From SSSZ01 sp036732025 (lineage in GTDB: Bacteria; Pseudomonadota; Gammaproteobacteria; Burkholderiales; Rhodocyclaceae): a stretch of DNA of 64,000 bases. The position numbers were made by a program, and so were the translations under genes. Positions 50,200 to 59,226 of the stretch are shown piece after piece. Position 1 is the first letter of the stretch, and each line of letters begins with the position of its first letter. Below the pieces are notes generated by a model that saw nothing but the letters and a program-made list of their open reading frames with translations, was not told the DNA's origin and did no database searches. The stretch spans positions 19,679 to 83,678 of the forward strand of contig DAINDE010000012.1 of the NCBI GenBank assembly GCA_036732025.1. The letters run 5' to 3'.

Positions 50200-50694
50200 G
50201 TGGAATTCGCGGGTAGCATCGAACAGCTATCGGCGGAGCACGACCGGCGTGCCTTCACCTGCGGAGTTGGGGCGCTGGACGAGTATTTGCGCCGCTTCGC
50301 CCGTCAACATGCGGCAGCCAACCTCAGCCGAACCTACGTTGCGGTGGAGGGTACGGCGATATGGGGCTACTACAGCCTTGCCATGGCCGGTATTCGGCGG
50401 GAAAACCTGCCGGCTCGCCATGCCGGCCGCTTTCCCGGTTTCCCGCTCCCCGTCGCCCGCCTGGCGCGCCTTGCGGTGGCGGAACGCCATCAGCGACAAG
50501 GGCTCGGCGAACTGCTGCTGGCGGACGCCTTGCAACGTTGCCTGCACCTTTCCGACGCCATCGGCATGGTCGGCGTCATCGTCGATGCAAAGGATGAACG
50601 GGCGAGGGGGTGGTATGAGCGCTACGAGTTCGAACGACTGCCGGACTCTCCGCTGACCTTGTGGATTCCGACGGAAGCGATCAGGGCGCTTTGA
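50200..50694 (+). CDS. GNAT-family toxin (TacT-like)
   Basis: A 164-residue acetyltransferase with the acetyl-CoA loop RHQRQGLGELLL (about 95-106) and the catalytic tyrosine region GWYERYEFERL (about 137-147). Such toxins acetylate the amino group of aminoacyl-tRNA and halt translation. GTG 50200 starts 2 bases after the antitoxin stop. Confidence 0.9.
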   Translation: MEFAGSIEQLSAEHDRRAFTCGVGALDEYLRRFARQHAAANLSRTYVAVEGTAIWGYYSLAMAGIRRENLPARHAGRFPGFPLPVARLARLAVAERHQRQGLGELLLADALQRCLHLSDAIGMVGVIVDAKDERARGWYERYEFERLPDSPLTLWIPTEAIRAL

Positions 50695-50754
50695 TGGGAA
50701 ATTGTCTCCTTTCCCGATCCTGGCTCCGTTTGCCATTTTCCAAGTAGCCGGAAC

Positions 50755-51282
50755 ATGGCGCTCACACGTCGTCAGCGATTGCGCAGGGTGGGGCTGCTCT
50801 GCTGCCATTGCCTCCGGAACGTCGCTCTATACCGGGCCGGGTGGAGAGATGGAGTGCTTCGGGTGGATGGGCTGTTCTGGAGGTCCGCTAATTCCAACTT
50901 CATCGACATCGCGGTGCTGGAGTGGTACAAGTTGTTCGCGGACGGGAGGGGGCAGCATCACTGGCGCAAAGTGGTCTCTGACCCTGATAGCTTCCGCACT
51001 GGGCTATTCGTTGCGTTGCGGATGACCGAGGCTGAGTTCGAGGCCTATATCGCCAGGGTGAAGGAGTACAGGGATAAGTTTGTCGCGCACCTCGACGACT
51101 TGGAGGTGATGGATATCCCGTGGCTCCGAGTGGCCCGACAGAGCGCGGCCTACCTCTTCAACTATCTGCGCGCACATGAAGAGGTCGAGAACTACTTTCA
51201 TGACGCTCCGACCAGTGCGGGTAGTTTCTACGGGGTCGCAGCGAGGCAGGGTAGGCAGGTCTACGGAACGCTCATGAATTAG
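50755..51282 (+). CDS. HEPN-like hypothetical protein
   Basis: A 175-residue, mostly helical protein. It contains YRDKFVAHLDD, in which R106 and H112 fit the Rx4-6H motif of HEPN ribonucleases, preceded by a helix (SNFIDIAVLEWYKLFADGRGQHHW). Many stand-alone proteins of this type are uncharacterised, and some HEPN families act in phage defence. It lies directly after a toxin-antitoxin pair in the accessory insert, and its composition is less GC-rich than its neighbours. ATG 50755 has no strong ribosome site. Confidence 0.55.
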   Translation: MALTRRQRLRRVGLLCCHCLRNVALYRAGWRDGVLRVDGLFWRSANSNFIDIAVLEWYKLFADGRGQHHWRKVVSDPDSFRTGLFVALRMTEAEFEAYIARVKEYRDKFVAHLDDLEVMDIPWLRVARQSAAYLFNYLRAHEEVENYFHDAPTSAGSFYGVAARQGRQVYGTLMN

Positions 51283-51310
51283 TCAGCTCCGAATCTCAGG
51301 CTAGGCGAAA

Positions 51311-53878
51311 CTACTCCGCGCAACGCTTGCCGATGTGCGCCAGCGCCTCTTCCACCTGGTCGATGAGGATCAGGCACAGGTCGCCGGCTTCGAGCCGGGA
51401 CAGTGCCTGGTCGATGGCCAGGAACTCGCCGTAGACCTCCTCCACGTGATGGGTGCGCTGGGCGTTGGCCAGGCCTTCGCGCAGTAGCGCCAGGACTTCG
51501 CCGTCCTCGCGGCCGCGCTGGCAGGCGTCCTGGTAGAGGATGACTTCGTCGAAGGCGTCGCCGAGGATTTCGGTCTGCTGGCGGATATCCTCGTCGCGGC
51601 GGTCGCCGGCGCCGCTGATGACCACCGAACGCTTGCCGGCGGGCATGGTGTCGATGGCGTTGACCAGGGCCTGGATGGCATCCGGGTTGTGGCCGTAGTC
51701 GGCGATGAGGGTGGCGCCGCGGTAGGTGAAGACGTTGAAGCGGCCGGGGGCGGTCTGGGCGTCGTTGACGAAGCTGGCGAGACCGGCGGAGATGGTTTCC
51801 CAGGGCAGGGCCAGGGCCCAGCCGGCGGCGGTGGCGGCCATGGCGTTCTCGATCTGGAAGCCGATGGTGCCGCCCCGGGTGATGGGGATGGAGGCGAGCG
51901 GGATGCGATGTTCGTCCTTGCCCTCGGCGCAGACGATGGAGTCGCCCTCGGCGTAGACGACGCGCTTGCCCTGGGCACGGTGGGTGGCCATGATGGGCTG
52001 GAAGCGGTCCCGGGCGAAGTAGATGACGCTGCCCGGGCAGTTGGCGGCCATGGCCGCCACGTGCGGATCGGCGGCGTTGAGCACGGCGTAGCCGCTCTTG
52101 GCCACGTTCTCGACGATGACCCGCTTGACTACGGCCAGATCCTCGACGGTGGTGATGTAGTTGAGCCCCAGGTGGTCGCCCATGCCGATGTTGGTGACCA
52201 CCGCCACGTTGCAGCGGTCGAAGCCGAGGCCCTCGCGCAGCACGCCGCCGCGGGCGGTCTCGAAGACGGCGGCGTCGACGCCCGGGTGCAGGAGCACGTT
52301 GCGGGCGCTCTTGGGGCCGCTGCAATCGCCAGTGTCGATGCGGCGGCCTTCGATATAGACGCCATCGGTGCTGGTCATGCCGACCCGTTTGCCGTTCTTG
52401 GTCAGGATATTGCCGATGAGGCGGGCGGTGGTGGTCTTGCCGTTGGTGCCAGCGACGGCCACCACCGGGATGCGGGCGTCCTCACCCGGCTTGAACATCA
52501 TGGAGACGATGGCCTCGCCCACGTTGCGCCCCTTGCCGTAAGAGGGGGAGAGGTGCATGCGCAGGCCGGGGGCGGCGTTCACCTCGACGATGCCGCCGCC
52601 CTGATCCTCCAGGGGCTTCAGGACGGAATCGCAGACCACGTCGATGCCGCAGATGTCGAGACCGACGGTCTGGGCGGCGGCGACGGCGCAGGCAGCCAGC
52701 TCGGGATGCACGTCGTCGGTGACGTCGGTGGCGGTGCCGCCGGTGGACAGATTGGCGTTGTTGCGCAGGATGACCCGGGTGCCCTTGGGCGGCACGGACT
52801 CGGCATTCAGCCCCTGCAGGGCGAGGCGGGCCAGGGCGATGTCGTCGAAGCGGATCTTGGTCAGCGAGGTGGCATGGCCCTCGCCGCGGCGGGGATCGGC
52901 ATTGACGATGTCGACCAACTGGCGGACGGTATGCACGCCGTCGCCGATGACCTGGGGCGGATCGCGGCGGGCGGCGGCGATCAGCTTGTCGCCGATGACC
53001 AGGAAGCGGTAGTCGTGGCCGGGCAGGTAGCGCTCCACCAGGATGTCGTCACGGAACTCGATGGCGGTATCAAAAGCCGCCATGACTTCTGCCTTGGTGC
53101 GGACGTTCACTGAAATGCCCTTGCCCTGGTTGCCGTCCCGGGGCTTGACCACCACCGGAACGCCGATTTCCTGGGCGGCGGCCCAGGCGTCCTCGGCGCT
53201 GGTCACGGGGCGGCCGAGGGGCACGGCGACCCCGGCGGCGTGGAGCAGCTTCTTGGTCAGTTCCTTGTCCTGGGCGATGGCTTCGGCGATGGCGCTGCTC
53301 ATGTCGGTTTCGGCGGCCTGGATGCGGCGCTGCTTGCTGCCCCAGCCGAACTGCACCAGGCTGCCCTGGGTCAGGCGCCGGTAGGGGATGCCCCGGGCCA
53401 CGGCGGCTTCGACGATGGAGCCGGTGGAAGGGCCCAGGCGCACGTCCTCGTCCAGCTCCTTCAGGCGGTGCAGGGCGTCGGCCAGGTCGAAGGGCTGGTC
53501 GTGGAGGGCGGCGTTGACCAGTTGCTCGGCCAGTTCCAGGGCCAGGCGGCCGACGTCTTCCTCACTGTATTCGACCACCACCTGGTAGGTGCCCTTGTCC
53601 ACGGTCTCTGCCGTGCGGCTGAAGGTTACCGGGCAGCCGGCCTGGGCCTGCAGGCCGAGGGCGGCGAATTCCAGGGCGTGGGCCAGGGAAACCGTCTCGT
53701 CATGGGCTGTGGCGGTGAGGAAATCGATCTCCGGAAAGCGTTCCCGCAGGCGGGCCTCGAAACCGGGCAGGGCGTCAAGGGAACGCTCCGCCTCGCTGCA
53801 TTCGACGATGGCCTGGATGGCGGTGTGCCGGCTCCACAGGTTGGGGCCGCGCAGGGCCCGGATGCGTGAGACTTCCAT
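51311..53878 (-). CDS. cphA: Cyanophycin synthetase (long form)
   Basis: An 855-residue enzyme with three parts: a small N-terminal domain, an ATP-grasp domain at about 220-470 (VVVKPRDGNQGKGISVNV) that adds aspartate, and a Mur-ligase-like domain from about 480 (VVAVAGTNGKTTTARL) that adds arginine. It builds the storage polymer multi-L-arginyl-poly-aspartate without a ribosome. It follows a second synthetase by 39 bases. Confidence 0.95.
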   Translation of the reverse strand: MEVSRIRALRGPNLWSRHTAIQAIVECSEAERSLDALPGFEARLRERFPEIDFLTATAHDETVSLAHALEFAALGLQAQAGCPVTFSRTAETVDKGTYQVVVEYSEEDVGRLALELAEQLVNAALHDQPFDLADALHRLKELDEDVRLGPSTGSIVEAAVARGIPYRRLTQGSLVQFGWGSKQRRIQAAETDMSSAIAEAIAQDKELTKKLLHAAGVAVPLGRPVTSAEDAWAAAQEIGVPVVVKPRDGNQGKGISVNVRTKAEVMAAFDTAIEFRDDILVERYLPGHDYRFLVIGDKLIAAARRDPPQVIGDGVHTVRQLVDIVNADPRRGEGHATSLTKIRFDDIALARLALQGLNAESVPPKGTRVILRNNANLSTGGTATDVTDDVHPELAACAVAAAQTVGLDICGIDVVCDSVLKPLEDQGGGIVEVNAAPGLRMHLSPSYGKGRNVGEAIVSMMFKPGEDARIPVVAVAGTNGKTTTARLIGNILTKNGKRVGMTSTDGVYIEGRRIDTGDCSGPKSARNVLLHPGVDAAVFETARGGVLREGLGFDRCNVAVVTNIGMGDHLGLNYITTVEDLAVVKRVIVENVAKSGYAVLNAADPHVAAMAANCPGSVIYFARDRFQPIMATHRAQGKRVVYAEGDSIVCAEGKDEHRIPLASIPITRGGTIGFQIENAMAATAAGWALALPWETISAGLASFVNDAQTAPGRFNVFTYRGATLIADYGHNPDAIQALVNAIDTMPAGKRSVVISGAGDRRDEDIRQQTEILGDAFDEVILYQDACQRGREDGEVLALLREGLANAQRTHHVEEVYGEFLAIDQALSRLEAGDLCLILIDQVEEALAHIGKRCAE

Positions 53879-53917
53879 GAACTTCTCTTCCTCTCGTACG
53901 GGGCGCCGGGCGCCCGG

Positions 53918-56110
53918 TCAGTTCTTCTTCTGGCGCTTGGCGGCCTGCAGCTCTTCCTGGCAGTAAGTGCGGATGCCGGCGGCGAGCAGTTCCAGCGGAA
54001 TGTCAAGGGCCCAGCCGGCGGCAAGGGCGGCCAGGGTGTTGTCGATGCGGTAGGCTTCGTCGCCCAGTTGCACGGCCGGGATGTCGGCCAGCCGGGCGAG
54101 GCGGGTTTCCGTATTGCCGGCGGCCAGGATCACCTCGCCCCGGCGGACGAAGACGGCGCGGCGGCCCTTGCCGGTGTGCTCGACGATCACCGGGTTGGCG
54201 TCGTCGGCGGCGAAGAAGATCACCTCGCCGTCGGAAAGTTCGGCCATTTCGACCAGTTGCGGGTCGGCGGCGTTGAGAACGGCGGCGCCGCCCTTGAGGA
54301 CGATATCCACCTGGGTGCGCAGCACCTTGTAGAGCTGGTCCGGGTCGTCGATGGCGTAGTCGAGATGCTTCTCTTCCGGGTCCAGGTTGGTGACCACGCC
54401 CACCTGGCAGCGGTCGTAGGCCAGGCCTTCGCCGAGGATGGCACGGGCGCCGTTCTCGAAGATGGCCAGTTCGGCGGCGCGGTTGAGCAGGACGCGATGG
54501 GCCGCCGTCCAGTTGGCGGCGTCGGTCTTCTGCACGTGGCGACGGTCGAGGAACAGGCCGTCGCTGGAGGCTTCCGCCACGTACTTGCCGGAAAGCCGGG
54601 CCAGATGGCCGAGGAAGCGGGCGACGGAGGTCTTGCCCTTGGAACCGGTGATGCCGACGATGGGGATGCGCCCCGACTCGCCTTCCGGGAACAGGTGATC
54701 GACGATGGCCTTGCCCACCGGCCGCGGCTCGCCGACGGCGGGCTTCAAATGCATGAGCAGGCTGGGGCCGGCGTTCACCTCGACGATGGCGCCGCCTTGC
54801 TCCAGCAAGGGTTTGGAGATGTCCTGCGCCACCAGGTCGATGCCGGCAATGTCGAGGCCGACGATGCGGGCGGCCAGGGCGGCCAGCGCCGCATTGTCGG
54901 GGTGCACCTGGTCGGTGACGTCGAAGGCGTGGTTGGCGTTGCGCTGGATGAGCACTTCCTTGCCCGTCGGCGGCACCGAGTCGGCGTCGTAGCCCTGGCG
55001 CGACAGCTCCATGGCGGCGGCGGAATCGATGCGGATGAGGGAGAGGGGGTGCAGTTCCGTCGGGCCGCGGCGGGGATCGGAGTTGATCTGGGTGTCGATC
55101 AGTTCCCGCACCGTGGACTTGCCGTCGCCGATGACGCAAACCATGTCGCCGCGGCAGGCGGCGGCCAGCTTGCCGCCGACTACCAGCAGGCGGTGCTCGG
55201 TGCCGGGGATGGAGCGCTCCACCAGGACGCCGCTGCCTTCGTCGACGGCGATGGCGTAGGCCTTCTCCACTTCTTCCCGGGTCTTCACGTCGATGAAGAC
55301 GCCCCGGCCGTGGTTGCCGTCCACCGGCTTGACGCAGACCGGCAGGCCGATGTCCTGGGCGGCTTCCCAGGCGTCTTCGGCGCTGTCCACCTCGCGGCCC
55401 TCGGGCACCGGGACGCCGCAGGAGGAAAGCAGGCTCTTGGTCAGGTCCTTGTCCCGGGAGATGGTCTCGGCGATGGCGCTGGTACGGTCGGTCTCGGCCG
55501 TCCAGATGCGGCGCATGGCGGCGCCGTAGCCGATCTGCACCAGGTTGGCGTCGGGGATCAGGCGGATGGTGGGGATGTCGCGGTCGTCGGCGGCATCGAC
55601 GATGCTCGCCGTGCTGGGGCCGAGGCAGAGGGAATCGGCCATGTCCGAGAGGCGCTCGATGGTGCCGGCGACGTCGAAAGGCTTGTCCTCGATGGCGGCC
55701 ATCACCAGGTCCCGGGCAGCGTGCAGGGCGGCGCGGGTGACGTCCTCCTGCCAGGCGCGGACGATCACCTTGTAGACACCCCGGCGGCCGCCGTCCCGGG
55801 CCTTGCCGAAGCCGCCGGGCAGGCCGGCCAGGTTCTGCAATTCCAGCGTGACGTGTTCGAGGATGTGGCCGGGCCAGGTGCCTTCCTGCACCCGGCGCAG
55901 GAAGCCGCCCCGCTCCTCGTAGCTGCAGCGGTGCTCGACGAGGGACGGCAGCCAGTTGGAGAGTCGCTCATAAAAGCCGGGGATGGTGTTGGAGGGGGCG
56001 TCCTCCAGGTCGTGGATGTCGATCAGCGCTTCCAGCACCGGGCGGTAGGTCCACATGTTGGGACCGTTGAGGTGCGTGATCTTGAGGAACTCGATATCTC
56101 TCTTGCTCAT
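53918..56110 (-). CDS. cphA2: Cyanophycin synthetase (short paralog)
   Basis: A 730-residue paralog with the ATP-grasp domain (VCVKPVDGNHGRGVFIDV) and a Mur-ligase domain with P-loop ITGSKGKTSVARF. It is about 125 residues shorter than the neighbour at the C-terminus. Adjacent long and short cphA genes are common in Betaproteobacteria; the short one may favour a different substrate such as the beta-Asp-Arg dipeptide. That is an inference. Confidence 0.92.
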   Translation of the reverse strand: MSKRDIEFLKITHLNGPNMWTYRPVLEALIDIHDLEDAPSNTIPGFYERLSNWLPSLVEHRCSYEERGGFLRRVQEGTWPGHILEHVTLELQNLAGLPGGFGKARDGGRRGVYKVIVRAWQEDVTRAALHAARDLVMAAIEDKPFDVAGTIERLSDMADSLCLGPSTASIVDAADDRDIPTIRLIPDANLVQIGYGAAMRRIWTAETDRTSAIAETISRDKDLTKSLLSSCGVPVPEGREVDSAEDAWEAAQDIGLPVCVKPVDGNHGRGVFIDVKTREEVEKAYAIAVDEGSGVLVERSIPGTEHRLLVVGGKLAAACRGDMVCVIGDGKSTVRELIDTQINSDPRRGPTELHPLSLIRIDSAAAMELSRQGYDADSVPPTGKEVLIQRNANHAFDVTDQVHPDNAALAALAARIVGLDIAGIDLVAQDISKPLLEQGGAIVEVNAGPSLLMHLKPAVGEPRPVGKAIVDHLFPEGESGRIPIVGITGSKGKTSVARFLGHLARLSGKYVAEASSDGLFLDRRHVQKTDAANWTAAHRVLLNRAAELAIFENGARAILGEGLAYDRCQVGVVTNLDPEEKHLDYAIDDPDQLYKVLRTQVDIVLKGGAAVLNAADPQLVEMAELSDGEVIFFAADDANPVIVEHTGKGRRAVFVRRGEVILAAGNTETRLARLADIPAVQLGDEAYRIDNTLAALAAGWALDIPLELLAAGIRTYCQEELQAAKRQKKN

Positions 56111-56231
56111 GGCTTTGTCGTTGTCGTGGCGGTGGCCGGCGTCGCGGGTTTCGCTGATTAACGTGGCGGTGGACCGTTAGATTACAGGGAATTGTAGCGA
56201 TTCTGTAACGCTTGGCCGGGGGCCTCCGGGA

Positions 56232-56693
56232 TCAGAGGAAGCGGTCCAGCAGCTTGCGGCTGTGCCGGTCGAGGCGGGACAGGTCGCGGATGAGGAACTG
56301 GATGCCGTTGCTGTCGGCGATCATCAGCATGGTCTGGGAGAGGCGGCGGATGTCTTCCTCGCCCTTCAGCACCAGGGCGAAGGGGCCGCGGTCGGTGTCC
56401 ACCTGCCAGGTGCTGGGGGTGGCGAAGCTGGAGACTTCCCGCAGGGCGCGGATTTCCGGCACGAACTCGCGGCTGGACAGTTCTTCCTCCACCAGTTGCC
56501 GCTGGGTGTCGGGGAGATCGGCGAGGCGGTCGATCCAGGCCCTTTCGTGGCCGTCGGCGTCCACCAGGGAAATGCCCCGTTCCGGCTCGGCGATGGGGAA
56601 GGCGCGCACCGGCACCACTTCCTGGGGGCCGTCGGCGGTGGCGAGGACGAGGCGGCCGTAGGGGCTGCGGGAGAGTTGCAGGGGGGCGCTCAT
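56232..56693 (-). CDS. DUF1854 protein of the cyanophycin operon
   Basis: A 153-residue protein with RAFPIAEPERGISLVDADGHERAWIDRL and a C-terminal FLIRDLSRLDRHSRKLLDRFL, the DUF1854 pattern. Members are regularly encoded with cphA genes and an ABC transporter, but the role is unknown. It overlaps the ABC gene by 4 bases. Confidence 0.88.
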   Translation of the reverse strand: MSAPLQLSRSPYGRLVLATADGPQEVVPVRAFPIAEPERGISLVDADGHERAWIDRLADLPDTQRQLVEEELSSREFVPEIRALREVSSFATPSTWQVDTDRGPFALVLKGEEDIRRLSQTMLMIADSNGIQFLIRDLSRLDRHSRKLLDRFL

Positions 56694-58984
56694 GCGGCGT
56701 GCTCCTTGGCCGGGGTCGGCACGCTGGCGAGTTCCAGTTCGGTGTCGACGTTGCGGGCCTGGGCCTGGTAGAGGCGGTAGTAGTGGCCTTCCTGGGCCAT
56801 CAGCTCGTCGTGGCTGCCCACTTCGACCACTTGGCCGCGGTCCATGGCTACCAGGCGGTCGGCCTTCCTGAGGGTCGACAGGCGGTGGGCGATGGCGATG
56901 GTGGTACGGCCGCGCACGAGATTGTCGAGGGCCTTCTGGATTTCCTTCTCGGTCTCGGTATCCACCGAGGAAGTGGCCTCGTCGAGGATGAGGATCTTGG
57001 GGTCGATGAGCAGGGCCCGGGCGATGGAGATGCGCTGGCGCTCGCCGCCGGAGAGGCCCTGGCCCCGCTCGCCGACCAGGGAGTCGTAGCCGTGGGGGAG
57101 CCGGAGGATGAACTCGTGGGCGTGGGCGGCGCGGGCGGCGGCGATGATCTCCTCGCGGCTGGCGTCCGGTTTGCCGTAGGCGATGTTCTCGGCGATGGTG
57201 CCGAAGAAGAGGAAGGGCTCCTGCAGCACCAGGCCGATGTTGCGGCGGAACTCGGCCACCGGCACCGAGCGCACGTCCACGCCGTCGATCAGCACGGCGC
57301 CTTCGGTGACGTCGTAGAAGCGGCAGATGAGGTTCACCAGCGTGCTCTTGCCGGACCCGGAATGGCCCACCAGGCCGATCATTTCGCCCGGTCGGATGGT
57401 CAGGCTCACGTCGCGGGTGACGGCGCGGGTGCCGTAGCGGAAGCCGCAGCTGCGCAATTCGATCTCGCCGCGCACTTCCTTCAGATGCACCGGGTTGGTG
57501 GGCTCCGGCACGCTGGAGACGTGGTCGAGGATGTCGAAGATGCGCTTTGCCCCGGCCGCCGCCTTTTGCGTCACCGAGACGATGCGGCTCATGGAATCGA
57601 GCCGGGTGTAGAAGCGGCTGATGTAGGCGAGGAAGGCGGTGAGCACGCCGACGGTGATCTCGCCCTTGCTGATCTGCCAGATGCCGAAGGCCCACACCAC
57701 CAAGAGGCCGATTTCGGTGAGCAGCGTCACCGTCGGGCCGAACAGGGACCAGGTCTTGTTGATGCGGTCGTTCAAGGCCAGGTTGTGGAAATTGGCCTCG
57801 CGGAAGCGGGCCGCCTCGCGCTTTTCCTGGGCGAAGGCCTTGACCACGCGGATGCCGGGGATGACGTCGGCCAGCACGTTGGTGACCTCGGCCCAGATGC
57901 GGTCCACCTTCTCGAAGCCGGTGCGCAGGCGGTCCCGCACGGCGTGGATCATCCAGGCGATGATGGGCAGCGGCAGCAGGGTGACGATGGCGAGCCAGGG
58001 GTGGATGGAGAAGAGGATGATCGCCGTCAGGGTGATCATCAGCACGTCGGTGGCGAAATCCAGCAGATGCAGGGAGAGGAAGACGTTGATGCGGTCCGTC
58101 TCCGAGCCGATGCGGGCCATCAGGTCGCCGGTGCGTTTGCCGCCGAAATATTCCAGCGATAGTTGCAGCAGGTGCTCGAAGGTGGTGGTGCGCAGGTCGC
58201 GGCCGATGCGCTCCGAAACCAGGGCCAGGATGTAGGTGCGGGCCCAGCCCAGGCTCCAGGCCACCAGGGCGGCGCCCAGCAGCCCGCTGAGGTAGAGGGT
58301 GACCAGGCCGACGTCGATGGGCTTGCCGTTCTGGAAGGGAATCAGCACGTTGTCCATGAGGGGCATGGTCAGGTAGGGGGGCACCAGGGTGGCGGCGGTG
58401 GAGGCCATGGTGAGCAGGAAGCCGGCCAGGAGCTGGCCCTTGTAGGGCTTGGCAAAGCGCCACAGGCGGAACAAGGTCCAGGTGGAGGGCGGGGTCGCCG
58501 TCTCCCGGGTGCAGATGGGGCATTCCTCGACGCCGGGCTCCAGGGGCGCCTTGCACTTGGGGCACAGCAGCTCTTCGGGCCGGGCCACCGGCTGGCCGCT
58601 GAGGGCGCTCTCCAGTTGCTCCGCGAAGGCCCGCAGGATGTTGAGGGCCGCCACGTTGTGGCCCAGGGTGTAGCGCCAGCTGGCCAGGCGCCCGCTGCCG
58701 TCCATCAGTTCCAGGGTACCGACGCCGGCGTGGTCGCGGTGGTCAAGGGCGAGGCCGGCCCGGAATTCCCAGCTTTCCCAGATGTCGGCGCCGGGTGCCC
58801 TGGCCAGCAGGCGGCGGTTGGTCACCGCCACCAGGCCCCGGGCGAAGTGCAGGCGGGTGTCCAGATCCACTTCCAGCCAGGATACGATCGCCTCGCCGGG
58901 GGTGAGGAGGGCACCGAGATCGCTCCGCCAGGGTTCGGGCAAATTGGCGTCGTTGGCGGCGGGCGAGACGGGGGTGAGGGTCAT
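56690..58984 (-). CDS. ABC transporter (exporter type) of the cyanophycin operon
   Basis: A 764-residue half-transporter. Residues 1-150 form an unusual N-terminal PH-like region, followed by a zinc ribbon (CPKCKAPLEPGVEECPIC at about 161-178), six TM helices (about 195-480) and the ATPase with Walker A GHSGSGKST, signature LSGGERQR and Walker B ILILDEATS. Substrate is unknown; the operon suggests a link to cyanophycin or its dipeptides. It leads the minus-strand operon ABC-DUF1854-cphA2-cphA. Confidence 0.9.
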   Translation of the reverse strand: MTLTPVSPAANDANLPEPWRSDLGALLTPGEAIVSWLEVDLDTRLHFARGLVAVTNRRLLARAPGADIWESWEFRAGLALDHRDHAGVGTLELMDGSGRLASWRYTLGHNVAALNILRAFAEQLESALSGQPVARPEELLCPKCKAPLEPGVEECPICTRETATPPSTWTLFRLWRFAKPYKGQLLAGFLLTMASTAATLVPPYLTMPLMDNVLIPFQNGKPIDVGLVTLYLSGLLGAALVAWSLGWARTYILALVSERIGRDLRTTTFEHLLQLSLEYFGGKRTGDLMARIGSETDRINVFLSLHLLDFATDVLMITLTAIILFSIHPWLAIVTLLPLPIIAWMIHAVRDRLRTGFEKVDRIWAEVTNVLADVIPGIRVVKAFAQEKREAARFREANFHNLALNDRINKTWSLFGPTVTLLTEIGLLVVWAFGIWQISKGEITVGVLTAFLAYISRFYTRLDSMSRIVSVTQKAAAGAKRIFDILDHVSSVPEPTNPVHLKEVRGEIELRSCGFRYGTRAVTRDVSLTIRPGEMIGLVGHSGSGKSTLVNLICRFYDVTEGAVLIDGVDVRSVPVAEFRRNIGLVLQEPFLFFGTIAENIAYGKPDASREEIIAAARAAHAHEFILRLPHGYDSLVGERGQGLSGGERQRISIARALLIDPKILILDEATSSVDTETEKEIQKALDNLVRGRTTIAIAHRLSTLRKADRLVAMDRGQVVEVGSHDELMAQEGHYYRLYQAQARNVDTELELASVPTPAKEHAA

Positions 58985-59157
58985 GGGGCTTCCTGGGCGC
59001 CGCGGCGGGAGGCCGCAGGGTGTTGCAAAAACAAACAAGTATACCTGAGGCGGGGAGGGGCGGCCGGATGTACTACTCCGGACGGCAAGCACCTAACGCG
59101 GTGCCGTCGGGCTGGTTGACGAACCGCCTCTGCCGGCCAAGGATGGCGGGGCTGGCG

Positions 59158-59171
59158 TTGATGCATGTCAA
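59158..59171 (+). promoter_or_regulatory. FNR/DNR box upstream of nirJ
   Basis: TTGAT GCAT GTCAA differs from the consensus TTGATnnnnATCAA by one base. It is 56-69 bases before the nirJ start and matches the control seen before nirS. Confidence 0.7.
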
Positions 59172-59226
59172 TGCCGGCCGCCGCCGTCTGCGGTGCAATG
59201 GCCCGCAACCGTAGGAAGGATTCCCG

